40,185 bases of DNA from Deinococcus marmoris (GTDB lineage Bacteria > Deinococcota > Deinococci > Deinococcales > Deinococcaceae). The notes under the pieces were generated by a model. That model was not told the DNA's origin, did not search any database, and was given only the letters and a program-made list of their open reading frames with translations. Location of the stretch: contig NZ_MSTI01000070.1 of the NCBI RefSeq assembly GCF_001949125.1, positions 1 through 40,185 of the forward strand, in the 5' to 3' direction. Within the stretch, counting starts at the first letter, position 1; each line of letters starts with the position of its first letter. Shown piece by piece: positions 7,959 through 16,399 of the stretch. The translations under genes and the position numbers were made by a program.

Positions 7959-8105
7959 ATGCCTGCCGAATATCCCCCAAATACCCCGCCTCTGCAAACC
8001 TGTCTTCACGTGGACCTCGACGTCTACCACGCCCGGAACCCGGGCCGCTCAGAGCGGCTCTGCCAGGTCATTTTGCTCGCGCCCGCCCTGGGCACCGATT
8101 TCTAG
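7959..8105 (+). CDS. Short leader protein of the exopolysaccharide operon (48 aa)
   Basis: This short frame starts at ATG 7959, behind a perfect AGGAGG, and ends at TAG 8103-8105. It encodes 48 residues: an N-terminal Pro-rich part, C-L-H-V-D-L-D-V-Y-H-A-R-N-P-G-R-S-E-R in the middle and a hydrophobic end (Q-V-I-L-L-A-P-A-L-G-T-D-F). It does not resemble a signal peptide or a known family. It lies 26 bp before the glycosyltransferase start, so it could be a small protein of the polysaccharide pathway or a translated leader that tunes expression of the downstream gene. Homologues at the same position in related genomes would settle whether it is real. Confidence 0.55.
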   Translation: MPAEYPPNTPPLQTCLHVDLDVYHARNPGRSERLCQVILLAPALGTDF

Positions 8106-8131
8106 CGGTCCCAAGCCATGAAAGGAGTCAG

Positions 8132-9595
8132 ATGACCACCAGAGTTGCCCTGCTCACCGAAGGAACCTATCCACTGCATGCGGGGGGGGTCAGCGTCTGG
8201 TGTGACCAGCTCATCACGGGCCTGGATGAAATCGACTTCCATGTCGTGGCGCTCGCCGGCACGAGTACAGCGGTGCGCTGCGCGACGCCCCCCAACGTTC
8301 GGCAGATCAGCGTTCTGGGGTTGTGGGAACATAGGTCGCCGCGCTCGACAAGTTCAAGTTTCCGGGGGGCCTTCCGGGACAGTTACGCGCAGATGCTCAC
8401 GGCCATGCTCTCGGACGCACCGTACGCCGGCGCGGATTTCACTGGAGCACTTCAGAATCTGAGCCGACTGGCCCTGCGGGGAGACTTGCAAGCCGCGCTG
8501 GCCGATTCCGGCAATGCACGGGTGCTGCTCCAGGTCTGGAGTGACGCTGCGAACACTGCGACGGATACCGTGCGGCGCGTTCCCACCATTCCCCGTCCGA
8601 CCGTGGCCGATGCCCTGAGCGCCACCATGTGGCTCGCGCATCTCCTGCGGCCCCTGGGACAGCCACTCCCCGAGTGCGACCTGACCCACGCCGTGAGCAA
8701 CGGGCTGTCGGTTCTGCCCGCCATCGCCGCCAAGGCCATTTACGGTACGCCGTTCATCCTGACCGAACACGGCATGTACCTTCGCGAACGTTATCTCACG
8801 CCGCCCTCGCCGTACCTCTCGGCGGGCACGCGGGCGTTTCTGCTGCGCTTTTACAGACATCTCACCCAGGCGGCGTATGGGGCGGCAGACCTGATCTCGC
8901 CCGCATCGAACTTCAACACCCGCTGGCAACTGCACTTCGGAACCGACGTCCGGAAACTGCGCCCTGTGTACAACGGCATCAATCCTGAGCTGTTTACAGG
9001 CGGCGACACCGAGCCAGGCACGCCGACGGTTGCCTGGGTGGGCCGGGTTGACCCCATCAAGGACCTGAGCACCTTGATTCGCTCACACGCCCTGCTTCAG
9101 CGTCACGTTCCCAGCGCACAACTGCGGATGTTCGGCCCTATCCCACAGGGCAACGAAGCCTACGAGCTGGCCTGCCAGCAACTGATCCATGACCTGGGCC
9201 TGGACAGCGCGGCACACTTCGAAGGCCGCGTACCATCAGTGGCGCAGGCGTATCAGTCAGGACATGTGGTGGCCTTATCAAGTATTTCAGAGGGTTTCCC
9301 GTACTCGGTGATTGAGGCGATGGCGGCTGGACGCGCGATGGTGGCCACGGATGTGGGCGGCGTGCGCGAGGCCATCGGGGATACCGGGCTGGTGGTTCCC
9401 CCCCGCGATCCTCAGGCGCTGTCTGAAGCGTGTCAGGAACTGCTGCAAGACGACGCGCTGCGCCGCACCCTGAGCCGCCGCGCACGCGACCGGGTGCTGA
9501 CCCTTTTCACGTTGCAGCACTGCATTGACGCTTACCGCTCCATGTACGCCGAACTCACCGGCCCGGCTCCGTTGTCCGCCGCCGTGGGCGGCTGA
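8132..9595 (+). CDS. PelF-like GT4 glycosyltransferase
   Basis: The 487-residue protein opens with V-A-L-L-T-E-G-T-Y-P-x-H-A-G-G-V-S-V-W-C-D-Q-L, the hallmark of PelF-type glycosyltransferases (DUF3492 plus GT4). The C-terminal Rossmann half has V-G-R-V-D-P-I-K-D and the E-x7-E nucleotide-sugar motif (E387 in S-E-G-F-P-Y-S-V-I-E, E395), then V-G-G-V-R-E. PelF enzymes are cytosolic and polymerise or extend a UDP-hexose/UDP-HexNAc polymer. In Pel systems the product contains N-acetylgalactosamine. No other pel gene of the classical pelA-G set is present, so the symbol is not assigned. The ATG at 8132 has a GAAAGGAG site upstream. The gene ends one base before the next gene, implying translational coupling. 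Confidence 0.88.
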   Translation: MTTRVALLTEGTYPLHAGGVSVWCDQLITGLDEIDFHVVALAGTSTAVRCATPPNVRQISVLGLWEHRSPRSTSSSFRGAFRDSYAQMLTAMLSDAPYAGADFTGALQNLSRLALRGDLQAALADSGNARVLLQVWSDAANTATDTVRRVPTIPRPTVADALSATMWLAHLLRPLGQPLPECDLTHAVSNGLSVLPAIAAKAIYGTPFILTEHGMYLRERYLTPPSPYLSAGTRAFLLRFYRHLTQAAYGAADLISPASNFNTRWQLHFGTDVRKLRPVYNGINPELFTGGDTEPGTPTVAWVGRVDPIKDLSTLIRSHALLQRHVPSAQLRMFGPIPQGNEAYELACQQLIHDLGLDSAAHFEGRVPSVAQAYQSGHVVALSSISEGFPYSVIEAMAAGRAMVATDVGGVREAIGDTGLVVPPRDPQALSEACQELLQDDALRRTLSRRARDRVLTLFTLQHCIDAYRSMYAELTGPAPLSAAVGG

Positions 9596-9596
9596 G

Positions 9597-10931
9597 ATGA
9601 CGGCTCCCCTGGCACCTCTGCCGCCCCTGACGCGCCTGGGACGCGAACTCAATGCCGTCTGCGCCCACGCCACCCAGCCCGAGGAGATCGCGGCGGCGCT
9701 GGAGGCCAATGGCCTGAACGACGATATTGCCCGCGAGCGTTACGGCCTGGATAACGTGTTCGCGTGCGCTGAGGCGCTGTTCGTGAACGTGCCGTACCGG
9801 GAACCCAGACCCGCCACCTTGCCCGCCTTGCTCCCAGCCTGGAACCTGATCACACGCGGCGCGCTGTATGCCCTACCAGGTGCGGCGCTGGCGGTTGCCG
9901 CCCCGCTCCTCGCGCCGTATCCAGGTGCGCAGACCGCCCTGATCGTTTCGGTGGTCTTCGGCTGGGGCTGGGGCCAGGGCCTCGCCAGCCTGGGTTACCG
10001 CAAATCAGGCCGCCCGCTGTACCGTTTCCTGAGTGGAGCAACGCTGCTCACGTTCCCGGTCGCCGCTGCGCTGAGCGCCCTGGCCGCGCTGGTAACGCAG
10101 CAGCCTGTGCTGGCAGCCGCCCTGGTGGGAGCGGTGGCAGGCAGCGCTTTCGCGGCTTTCGCAGCGCTCCTGATTCTGGGCCGCCCGTGGCGCGTTGCCC
10201 TGGTGTATCTGCCCAGCCTGGCCTGTCTACTGACCGTTGCTCTGGGAGGGGTAGTCAACGCCGACGTCGCCTGGCTGTCAGTGGCCTTTGCAGCGGCGCT
10301 GCCGCTCCTCGTCCTCGCCGAACGGACGAACCTGCCCGAGGGGTTACATCTGCCGGTCCTGCGCTGGACCGTGCCACTGGCCCACGCCACAGCAGGCTGG
10401 AGCTGCGGCCTGTTCGTGACTGTGGTTTTTGGCGCGGCGTTGTGGAGTCGGCTGGGCGCAGCGGCGCTGCTGCCAGTGATCGTCAGTGTCGGAGCGATGG
10501 AGGTGCTGTCGCTGATCTTTCATGGCCGCCTGCGCGCGCTGGCCCACCGGCACGGCAACCTGGGGAGCCTGGGGCGCAGCGCCGTCCGGGCCTTGCTCCA
10601 GGTCCTGACGCTTTACCTCTTGGTTCTGACTGTCCTTCTCACACTGTACCTGGCCATGACGCAGCCTGGGGGCTGGCAGGAATTACCGGCTGGGCTCGTG
10701 GCCGCCCTGCCGCTGCTGGTCTACGGCGGCGCGCTGCTCCTGGGCACGTTGATCAGCAACACCGGGTACCCCTGGCTGACTGGCGTCGCCTGGCTGTTCG
10801 GCAGTCTGGTCTTCCTCACGGTGCAGACCACGCAGCCACAGAACGCCGCCCTGCTGGGTGCAGTGGCCACGCTGTCCGTCACGGCGCTGGGGATGAAGGC
10901 GCTGTTGTGGAACCCCCTGACCTACCGCTAA
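9597..10931 (+). CDS. Polytopic membrane protein of the exopolysaccharide operon (about 12 TM)
   Basis: The ATG at 9597 lies directly after the glycosyltransferase stop (T-G-A-G-A-T-G arrangement) and gives 444 residues. A soluble N-terminus of about 70 residues contains P-E-E-I-A-A-A-L-E-A-N-G-L-N-D-D-I-A-R-E-R-Y-G and D-N-V-F-A-C-A-E-A-L-F. About twelve hydrophobic helices follow to the end. It is similar in size to PelG, the MATE-like partner of PelF, but lacks the N-terminal PelG signature, so I do not call it PelG. Its coupling to a PelF-like enzyme suggests it is the membrane partner that translocates or anchors the growing chain (inference). An earlier in-frame ATG at 9525 would overlap the upstream gene by 71 bp and is less likely. 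Confidence 0.8.
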   Translation: MTAPLAPLPPLTRLGRELNAVCAHATQPEEIAAALEANGLNDDIARERYGLDNVFACAEALFVNVPYREPRPATLPALLPAWNLITRGALYALPGAALAVAAPLLAPYPGAQTALIVSVVFGWGWGQGLASLGYRKSGRPLYRFLSGATLLTFPVAAALSALAALVTQQPVLAAALVGAVAGSAFAAFAALLILGRPWRVALVYLPSLACLLTVALGGVVNADVAWLSVAFAAALPLLVLAERTNLPEGLHLPVLRWTVPLAHATAGWSCGLFVTVVFGAALWSRLGAAALLPVIVSVGAMEVLSLIFHGRLRALAHRHGNLGSLGRSAVRALLQVLTLYLLVLTVLLTLYLAMTQPGGWQELPAGLVAALPLLVYGGALLLGTLISNTGYPWLTGVAWLFGSLVFLTVQTTQPQNAALLGAVATLSVTALGMKALLWNPLTYR

Positions 10932-10978
10932 TCGCAGCCCCGCCCCCATTCGCCCTCAACAGATTTAAGGAGACAGAT

Positions 10979-11971
10979 ATGGAATCTCTTATTGCAGTCA
11001 CTGGAGCCGAGGGTTTTATCGGTTCGCATCTCGTCGAGGCCCTGGTCCAAGACGGCGCGCGCGTGCGGGCCATGGTGCAGTACAACTCGTTCGGTTCCTG
11101 GGGGTGGCTCGAGGCCTTGCCGTCCGACGTGCTCGCCCAGGTCGAGGTGGTGCCAGGAGACGTCCGTGATCCAGGTTCGGTAGCCGGGCTGATGCGTGAC
11201 GCCCAGGCCGTCTATCACCTGGCTGCGCTGATCGCCATTCCCTACTCCTATCAGGCCCCCCGATCCTACATCGACACGAACGTCACCGGGACGCTCAATG
11301 TGCTGGAAGCAGCCCGCCAGTACGCGACGCCGCGCGTCATCCACACCTCCACGAGCGAGGTGTATGGAACGGCCCGTACAGTGCCCATCAGCGAGACCCA
11401 CCCCATTCATCCGCAGTCGCCCTATGCCGCCTCGAAGGCTGCTGCCGATCACCTGGTCAGCAGCTACGCCCTGAGTTATGACCTGCCAGTCGTCACGCTC
11501 AGGCCCTTCAACACCTATGGTCCCCGGCAGTCTGCGCGCGCCGTGATCTCCAACATCATCGCCCAGCTCAGCGCCGGGGTACCTACCCTACGCCTGGGAG
11601 ACATGACCCCAACGCGCGACTTCACCTTTGTCCAGGACACGGCGGCGGCCTTCCTCGCCGTGGGCCGTGCCGGGGCGCAGGTGCTGGGCCGGACCCTCAA
11701 TGCGGGCAGCGGCAAGGAGATCAGTATCGGAGACCTGACGGAAGTGATCGCCGAGGTGATGGACCGGCCCGTGCAAATCCAGCAAGAGGAAGAGCGCCTG
11801 CGTCCCTCTGGCTCCGAAGTGCGGCGCCTGGTATGTGACAACCAGGAGTTACGCAATCTCACAGGCTGGCAGCCGCGCCTGGCCCTGCGTGACGGACTGG
11901 CCCGTACGGTCGACTGGTTCAGCCATCCGCACAACCTGGAACGCTATAAGACCGGGCTGTACAACGTCTGA
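10979..11971 (+). CDS. SDR sugar-nucleotide 4,6-dehydratase/epimerase (LegB-like)
   Basis: The 330-residue extended SDR has the N-terminal Rossmann motif V-T-G-A-E-G-F-I-G-S-H, catalytic T-S-T-S-E (123-127) and Y149-x3-K153 (S-P-Y-A-A-S-K). The blocks V-Q-Y-N-S-F-G-S-W-G-W-L-E, N-T-Y-G-P-R-Q-S-A-R-A-V-I and P-T-R-D-F-T-F-V-x-D-T strongly recall LegB-type NDP-GlcNAc 4,6-dehydratases, often labelled GDP-mannose 4,6-dehydratase. It probably prepares a modified amino-sugar nucleotide for the neighbouring glycosyltransferase. A 4-epimerase role (making the galacto form) cannot be excluded from sequence alone. The start is ATG 10979, with a good AAGGAG site; the longer open frame upstream is a shadow of the membrane-protein gene. 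Confidence 0.85.
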   Translation: MESLIAVTGAEGFIGSHLVEALVQDGARVRAMVQYNSFGSWGWLEALPSDVLAQVEVVPGDVRDPGSVAGLMRDAQAVYHLAALIAIPYSYQAPRSYIDTNVTGTLNVLEAARQYATPRVIHTSTSEVYGTARTVPISETHPIHPQSPYAASKAAADHLVSSYALSYDLPVVTLRPFNTYGPRQSARAVISNIIAQLSAGVPTLRLGDMTPTRDFTFVQDTAAAFLAVGRAGAQVLGRTLNAGSGKEISIGDLTEVIAEVMDRPVQIQQEEERLRPSGSEVRRLVCDNQELRNLTGWQPRLALRDGLARTVDWFSHPHNLERYKTGLYNV

Positions 11972-12056
11972 TCGCCTGTGATCGCCAATCTATCCCCCTC
12001 AGACCACTGAAAATTCGCCACTCGCCCGCACACGCGGAGGCACAGGAGGAACAGCA

Positions 12057-12827
12057 ATGCATGCAGTCATCATGGCCGGTGGAAAAGGCACCCGTCTCCG
12101 CCCCTTCACAACCTGCGTTCCCAAGCCACTGGTCCCCATCGGAGACCGCTATTCGATCCTGGAAGTCCTGCTGATGCAACTGCGCTACCACGGTGTCACC
12201 AGCGTTACGCTCGCTATTGGCCACATGGGTGGCCTGATCCGCGCTTTTATTGGTGACGGCTCACGCTTTGATCTGGACGTCCGCTATGTCATGGAAGACC
12301 ATCCGCTGGGAACAGTCGGCCCATTGCTGCCAATCCTGGACGATCTGCCCGAACACTTCCTGATGATGAACGGCGACGTGCTGACCGACATCAACTTCGC
12401 CGCGCTCTACCACAGCCACCTCGACAGCAACGCGCCCCTCACGGTGGCCACGTACCAGCGGCAGGTCAGCAGCGAATTCGGCGTGCTCGACGTGCAGGCA
12501 GGCCACATCGTGGGATTTCGTGAGAAGCCGGTTTTTGACTTTGATGTGAGTATGGGCGTGTACGCCGTGAGCCGTGAGCCGCTGCGGGAGTACCTGCCCG
12601 GCCAGAGCCTGGGGGTCGACGTGCTGATCACCGATCTGATGCGCCGGGGCGCGCCACCAGCGACGTTCGCGTTCGGCGGCTACTGGCTCGACATCGGGCG
12701 GCCTGAGGACTACGACCGCGCCAACGCGGAGTTTGAAGAGCTGCAATACCAGTTCCTGCCCCACCTGTCGGTGCCAGCCCCAGATCAGCTCGCCCCACTG
12801 CGGATCGTGATGGGAGAAAGCGCATGA
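12057..12827 (+). CDS. Sugar-1-phosphate nucleotidyltransferase
   Basis: The 256-residue protein is a stand-alone nucleotidyltransferase. Residues 8-14 give G-G-K-G-T-R-L (pyrophosphorylase signature), followed by P-K-P-L-V-P-I-G, the metal-binding M-N-G-D-V-L-T-D and E-F-G-V-L-D plus G-F-x-E-K-P later. It joins an NTP to a hexose-1-phosphate to make the activated sugar used by the adjacent SDR enzymes. Which base and sugar it uses cannot be read off. There is no left-handed beta-helix extension, so it lacks the acetyltransferase part of GlmU-type enzymes. The ATG at 12057 has AGGAGG eight bases before it. It overlaps the next gene by four bases (ATGA). Confidence 0.87.
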   Translation: MHAVIMAGGKGTRLRPFTTCVPKPLVPIGDRYSILEVLLMQLRYHGVTSVTLAIGHMGGLIRAFIGDGSRFDLDVRYVMEDHPLGTVGPLLPILDDLPEHFLMMNGDVLTDINFAALYHSHLDSNAPLTVATYQRQVSSEFGVLDVQAGHIVGFREKPVFDFDVSMGVYAVSREPLREYLPGQSLGVDVLITDLMRRGAPPATFAFGGYWLDIGRPEDYDRANAEFEELQYQFLPHLSVPAPDQLAPLRIVMGESA

Positions 12828-13732
12828 ATGTCCTGGTCCTCGGAGCAAACGGCTTCCTGGGCCAGCAGGTCCGAACCCGTCTGGCCAGCCTGTGCGGCTT
12901 CGAGGTCCAGGCCGCCCCACCCTCGCATACCCTTGATCTTGCACACGTGGGACCGCTGGTATGGGACCGGCTTCTCGACAGCGCAGCGCCTGACGCGGTG
13001 GTGAACTGCGCGGGCCGAACGCATGGCAGCCCCGAGGAACTGCATGCTGGAAACGTCACGCTGGTCGAGGGGTTGATCGCAGCGGTACTCCGCCGTCTCA
13101 CCCCCCCTCGGATCGTCCATCTGGCCTCCGCTGCCGAATACGGCGCGGTGCCGGAGGGTCACGCCTCACGCGAGGACGATCCGGCCTGTCCCCTGTCGCC
13201 CTACGGCGCATCCAAGCTGGCCGGAACCGTGCTGATTGAACAGGCCGTCCGCAGTGGCCACGTTCAGGCTGTGGCGTTGCGCCTGACCAATCCACTGGGT
13301 GCGGGCATCGGTGCGGGCACCTTGCCGGGCCGCGCCGCCCGCGAACTGTCGGCAGCGGCGCAGGAAGGCCGGGACACGGTGCGTTTTGGCCCACTCGGGG
13401 CACGGCGCGATTTCGTGGACGCCCACGATGTGGCTCGCGCCGTCCTGCACACCCTGACCTCGGACCTGAGCGGCGTGGTGAATGTGGGCAGCGGGCGGGC
13501 ACGTCCGGTGCGCGATCTGGTGGACGGACTGGTGGCCCTGACCGGCTTCCGGGGCCAGATTCTGGAAGACGCCCCCGGCAGCCCCCGCAGCGGCGACGTG
13601 CCGTATCAGCGGGCCGACATCTCGCGCCTGCTGGACAGCGGCTTCACGCTGCACCACAGCTTTCACGATTCGCTGTACGTACTTCTGCGGGGCCTGAATC
13701 CAGCCGAGGCCAGAGCAGGCGTGCTGAGTTGA
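12824..13732 (+). CDS. NAD-dependent epimerase/dehydratase (SDR), second copy
   Basis: The 302-residue SDR has the Rossmann signature L-G-A-N-G-F-L-G-Q, S-A-A-E-Y-G as the strand-end motif, and catalytic Y127 and K131 in S-P-Y-G-A-S-K. The substrate-binding half (R-L-T-N-P-L-G-A-G and R-R-D-F-V-D-A-H-D-V) is of the sugar-nucleotide type. Start and stop overlap with the nucleotidyltransferase (ATGA) imply translational coupling. It is not a duplicate of the upstream SDR; sequence similarity is limited to the family motifs. A role in 4-keto reduction or epimerisation of the activated sugar is likely, but the substrate is unknown. Confidence 0.85.
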   Translation: MNVLVLGANGFLGQQVRTRLASLCGFEVQAAPPSHTLDLAHVGPLVWDRLLDSAAPDAVVNCAGRTHGSPEELHAGNVTLVEGLIAAVLRRLTPPRIVHLASAAEYGAVPEGHASREDDPACPLSPYGASKLAGTVLIEQAVRSGHVQAVALRLTNPLGAGIGAGTLPGRAARELSAAAQEGRDTVRFGPLGARRDFVDAHDVARAVLHTLTSDLSGVVNVGSGRARPVRDLVDGLVALTGFRGQILEDAPGSPRSGDVPYQRADISRLLDSGFTLHHSFHDSLYVLLRGLNPAEARAGVLS

Positions 13733-13856
13733 AGTCCTCTGCTCCCGCCCCCAATCGTATCCAGTCAACCCTGCCCCTCCATCTGACAAGATTCATTTTC
13801 CCCTTGCGTTATCGCCGTGAACGATCAGATGACCCCATCTGCCCAGGAGCCTGCCC

Positions 13857-16007
13857 ATGAAAACCAAAGTCCTGCTGTCCACCCTGACCCTCTCGCTGCT
13901 CCTGGCCTCCTGTGGCCCCCCCTCTGCGCCGCAAATCTCACCTGACGCTGATCTGAGCTACACCGATCAGTCCAGTATTCCCGGCAGCGACTACAACGAT
14001 CTGACCTATCTGGTGCCTGGACCCAACCCCAACAAGCTGCCCAGCCGCGCCCGTCTGGGTGAGGCCACCATTGCCAAGGGCACCCGACTGAATGCTCAGG
14101 CGCTGCCCGCCAACGCCCAGACTGACAAAGTCGAGCTGCGCGTGCTGGTTCTCAGTAGCGGCGCGGGGGATTACGGTCTGGACAGCGCCACCGCCATGTT
14201 GCAACAGAGCGGCGTACCCTATGTTGTCCTGGACGCCAGCCAGGCCCCACTGGGGCAGGGCAACCTGATCAACGCGGACGGCAGCGGCAAGTACCAGGGC
14301 GTGATCCTGACCACCAATGCACTGATTAACGAGACCAGTCCTGGCGTCTACACCAGCACATTGGACAGCAGCGAATGGGACACCCTGTTCCAGTACGAGG
14401 CGGCCTATAAGGTGCGTCAACTGGCCCTCTACGGCTACCCCGGTGTCTCGCCCGAGGATTACGGCCTGCGGGCAGTTCCGGGCGCAGAAACTGCCACAAC
14501 TTCAATGGCCCCGAACACCGCTGGGAGAGGCGTGTTCAAGGACCTGACCGGTGCGGCCCTGCCCGTTCAATACGCTTACAGCTACCCTGCGTCTGTCGAG
14601 GCAGTGTCGGGGGTGATCACGACGCCGCTGCTCTTGGACCCGCAGGGCCTTGTGCTGGCCGCCACCAGCACCGCCGCTGACGGACGTGAGCGGCTGCTGA
14701 TCACCACCGCCGAAAACCCTTACCTGCTGCACACCGAACTGATGGGCTACGGGCTGGTGCAGTGGCTGACCCGAGGCGTCCATCTGGGCGAACACCGCCG
14801 CTTCCTTCAGGTGGACATCGACGATTATTTTCTGGATGGTGATCACCTGAATGCCCAGACGGGGCAACTGTATCCCACCCCGTTCCGCCTGAGCGGTTCG
14901 GACATGCTGTCGTTACGCGACCAGCAGACCAGCCTTGAGCAGGCGTTTCCGGTGGCCCGCGCCTTCCGCTACGCAATGGTCTTTAACGGTGGCGGTGCCA
15001 ACACCAATGCCCCCGCCTCATGCAATCTGGGGATCAGCACGCCGGATCTGCTGACCAGCGTGACCAAATGCGTCAAGGGCAGCTTTGATTGGGTCAACCA
15101 CACCCGCAACCATCTGCGGATGGATGTGATGGACCTGAAGACGGCCAAGGGCCAGATTGGCGGCAACGTGACGATTGCCAACAAATTGGGGCTGCCCTTC
15201 AGCCAGAAGAGTCTGGTGACTGGTGAACACAGCGGTCTGGGCAACATGGACCCGAATGATGACGGCACCCACAACGACGACGATACCAACCCGGTCAAGC
15301 AGGACCTGGGGTTGGGCCGCAGCAACCCCAACATGCTCTCGGCGGCCGTCAATGCCGGGGTACGCTTTATCGCCTCTGATCACAGCGTCGCCAGCCAACG
15401 CGACGATTCGTGCGCCACCTGCGGGGTGCCGCACCCGCTCAAGAGCAATATTTTCCTGGTGCCGCGCTGGCCCACCAACATGCATTATCACGTCACAACC
15501 CCAGATGAGGCGCTGCGGTCCTATAACAGTATCTACGCACCCGGCGGCACCCGTCCCTACTGGGATCATGCCCTAAATTACGCCGAGTTCCTGGACAAGG
15601 ACAGCGATCTGACCCTGAACCACATCCTGGGCGGGTATGCCTTCCCCCATTACATGCACCAGCCCAATCTGGCGCAGTACGCCCCTGGTAAGAGCCTGAT
15701 CAGCGACTGGGCGCGCGCTGCACTGACCAAGTACAGCCAGTACAGCACCCTGCCACTGAACACGTACAAGTGGGACGATCTGGGAACGTACATGCAGCGC
15801 CACACCACCGAGGAAAAGGCCAAGACGGCAGGCACCCTGCGCGGTGTCTGGGACCGCAAGAACAACCGCGTGGTCCTGAGCAATCTCGCTTCCGGCACGG
15901 CGCCGCTGAACCTGACCGGCGCGACCTCGGGAACGGTTTACGGCGCGTACCGGATCGCCAGCCTCAACCTCAGCGGCAACAAAACCGTGGCGGTCACGCC
16001 CCAGTAA
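13857..16007 (+). CDS. Agd3-like (CE18-type) polysaccharide deacetylase lipoprotein
   Basis: The 716-residue protein begins with a lipoprotein signal peptide (L-L-L-A-S-C, Cys19), so it is exported and lipid-anchored. About residues 90-310 form an N-terminal region (V-L-V-L-S-S-G-A-G-D-Y and Y-G-Y-P-G-V-S-P-E-D-Y-G), compatible with the carbohydrate-binding part of Agd3-type enzymes. The catalytic part follows, with an acidic L-Q-V-D-I-D-D-Y-F-L-D-G-D (318-329) and a N-H-T-R-N-H motif (H415, H419). An aspartate and two histidines are the metal ligands in polysaccharide deacetylases. The overall layout matches the Agd3 family that deacetylates N-acetylgalactosamine polymers in fungi. The C-terminal 60 residues are beta-rich. 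ATG 13857 follows a CAGGAG site, 124 bp after the operon genes upstream. Assignment to Agd3 is by recognised layout, not by alignment. Confidence 0.75.
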   Translation: MKTKVLLSTLTLSLLLASCGPPSAPQISPDADLSYTDQSSIPGSDYNDLTYLVPGPNPNKLPSRARLGEATIAKGTRLNAQALPANAQTDKVELRVLVLSSGAGDYGLDSATAMLQQSGVPYVVLDASQAPLGQGNLINADGSGKYQGVILTTNALINETSPGVYTSTLDSSEWDTLFQYEAAYKVRQLALYGYPGVSPEDYGLRAVPGAETATTSMAPNTAGRGVFKDLTGAALPVQYAYSYPASVEAVSGVITTPLLLDPQGLVLAATSTAADGRERLLITTAENPYLLHTELMGYGLVQWLTRGVHLGEHRRFLQVDIDDYFLDGDHLNAQTGQLYPTPFRLSGSDMLSLRDQQTSLEQAFPVARAFRYAMVFNGGGANTNAPASCNLGISTPDLLTSVTKCVKGSFDWVNHTRNHLRMDVMDLKTAKGQIGGNVTIANKLGLPFSQKSLVTGEHSGLGNMDPNDDGTHNDDDTNPVKQDLGLGRSNPNMLSAAVNAGVRFIASDHSVASQRDDSCATCGVPHPLKSNIFLVPRWPTNMHYHVTTPDEALRSYNSIYAPGGTRPYWDHALNYAEFLDKDSDLTLNHILGGYAFPHYMHQPNLAQYAPGKSLISDWARAALTKYSQYSTLPLNTYKWDDLGTYMQRHTTEEKAKTAGTLRGVWDRKNNRVVLSNLASGTAPLNLTGATSGTVYGAYRIASLNLSGNKTVAVTPQ

Positions 16008-16399
16008 GATCGTCCGTCATTCAGCCGCATCCCAGCCAGGCTCGACTGGGTGACCACCACGCCGCCCGTCCCTGATATCCATTCGACCTCACGTGGATGG
16101 GGGCGAGGCGGGAGCCACGGAGCCAACCTTCTTCCAGGTGGACAACCATCGTTCCAATGCCGCCGGCGTCGTTCCGGTGACTGGAGGCAAGGTAGCCTTC
16201 AATCCGCAGCATCCGTTCCACTGCACAAGAAGCCCAGTGGAACACCTGTTCTCGCCTGTTGTAACCGGTAGCTTGCGCCGCGTCTATCTCGGCACCCCCC
16301 CGAACACATGCGTCCAGAGCCAGGGTTTCTGGGACGCACTCTGGCCCGAAGTGGCCCGGGTGGTCCCCAGGGGCCACGTCCGGTCCCGCAGGAGTCTCA
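16008..16399. other. Intergenic region between the Agd3-like and GH114-like genes (392 bp)
   Basis: Open frames here on both strands lack family signatures and are judged spurious. The stretch contains a CCCAG/CTGGG mini-hairpin just after the upstream stop and a perfect 9-bp inverted repeat, listed separately. A promoter for the downstream gene is expected here, but no clear hexamer pair is visible. Confidence 0.5.
16215..16243. repeat. Perfect 9-bp inverted repeat (GTTCCACTG / CAGTGGAAC)
   Basis: The arms at 16215-16223 and 16235-16243 are separated by 11 bp. No T-run follows, so it is more likely a protein-binding palindrome or an RNA hairpin than a classical terminator. It lies between the deacetylase and GH114-like genes. 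Confidence 0.5.

Noticed and set aside
9597..10931. Calling the membrane protein PelG
   Set aside because: Size and context fit, but the N-terminal PelG signature is absent, and no other classical pel gene besides the PelF-like one is present.
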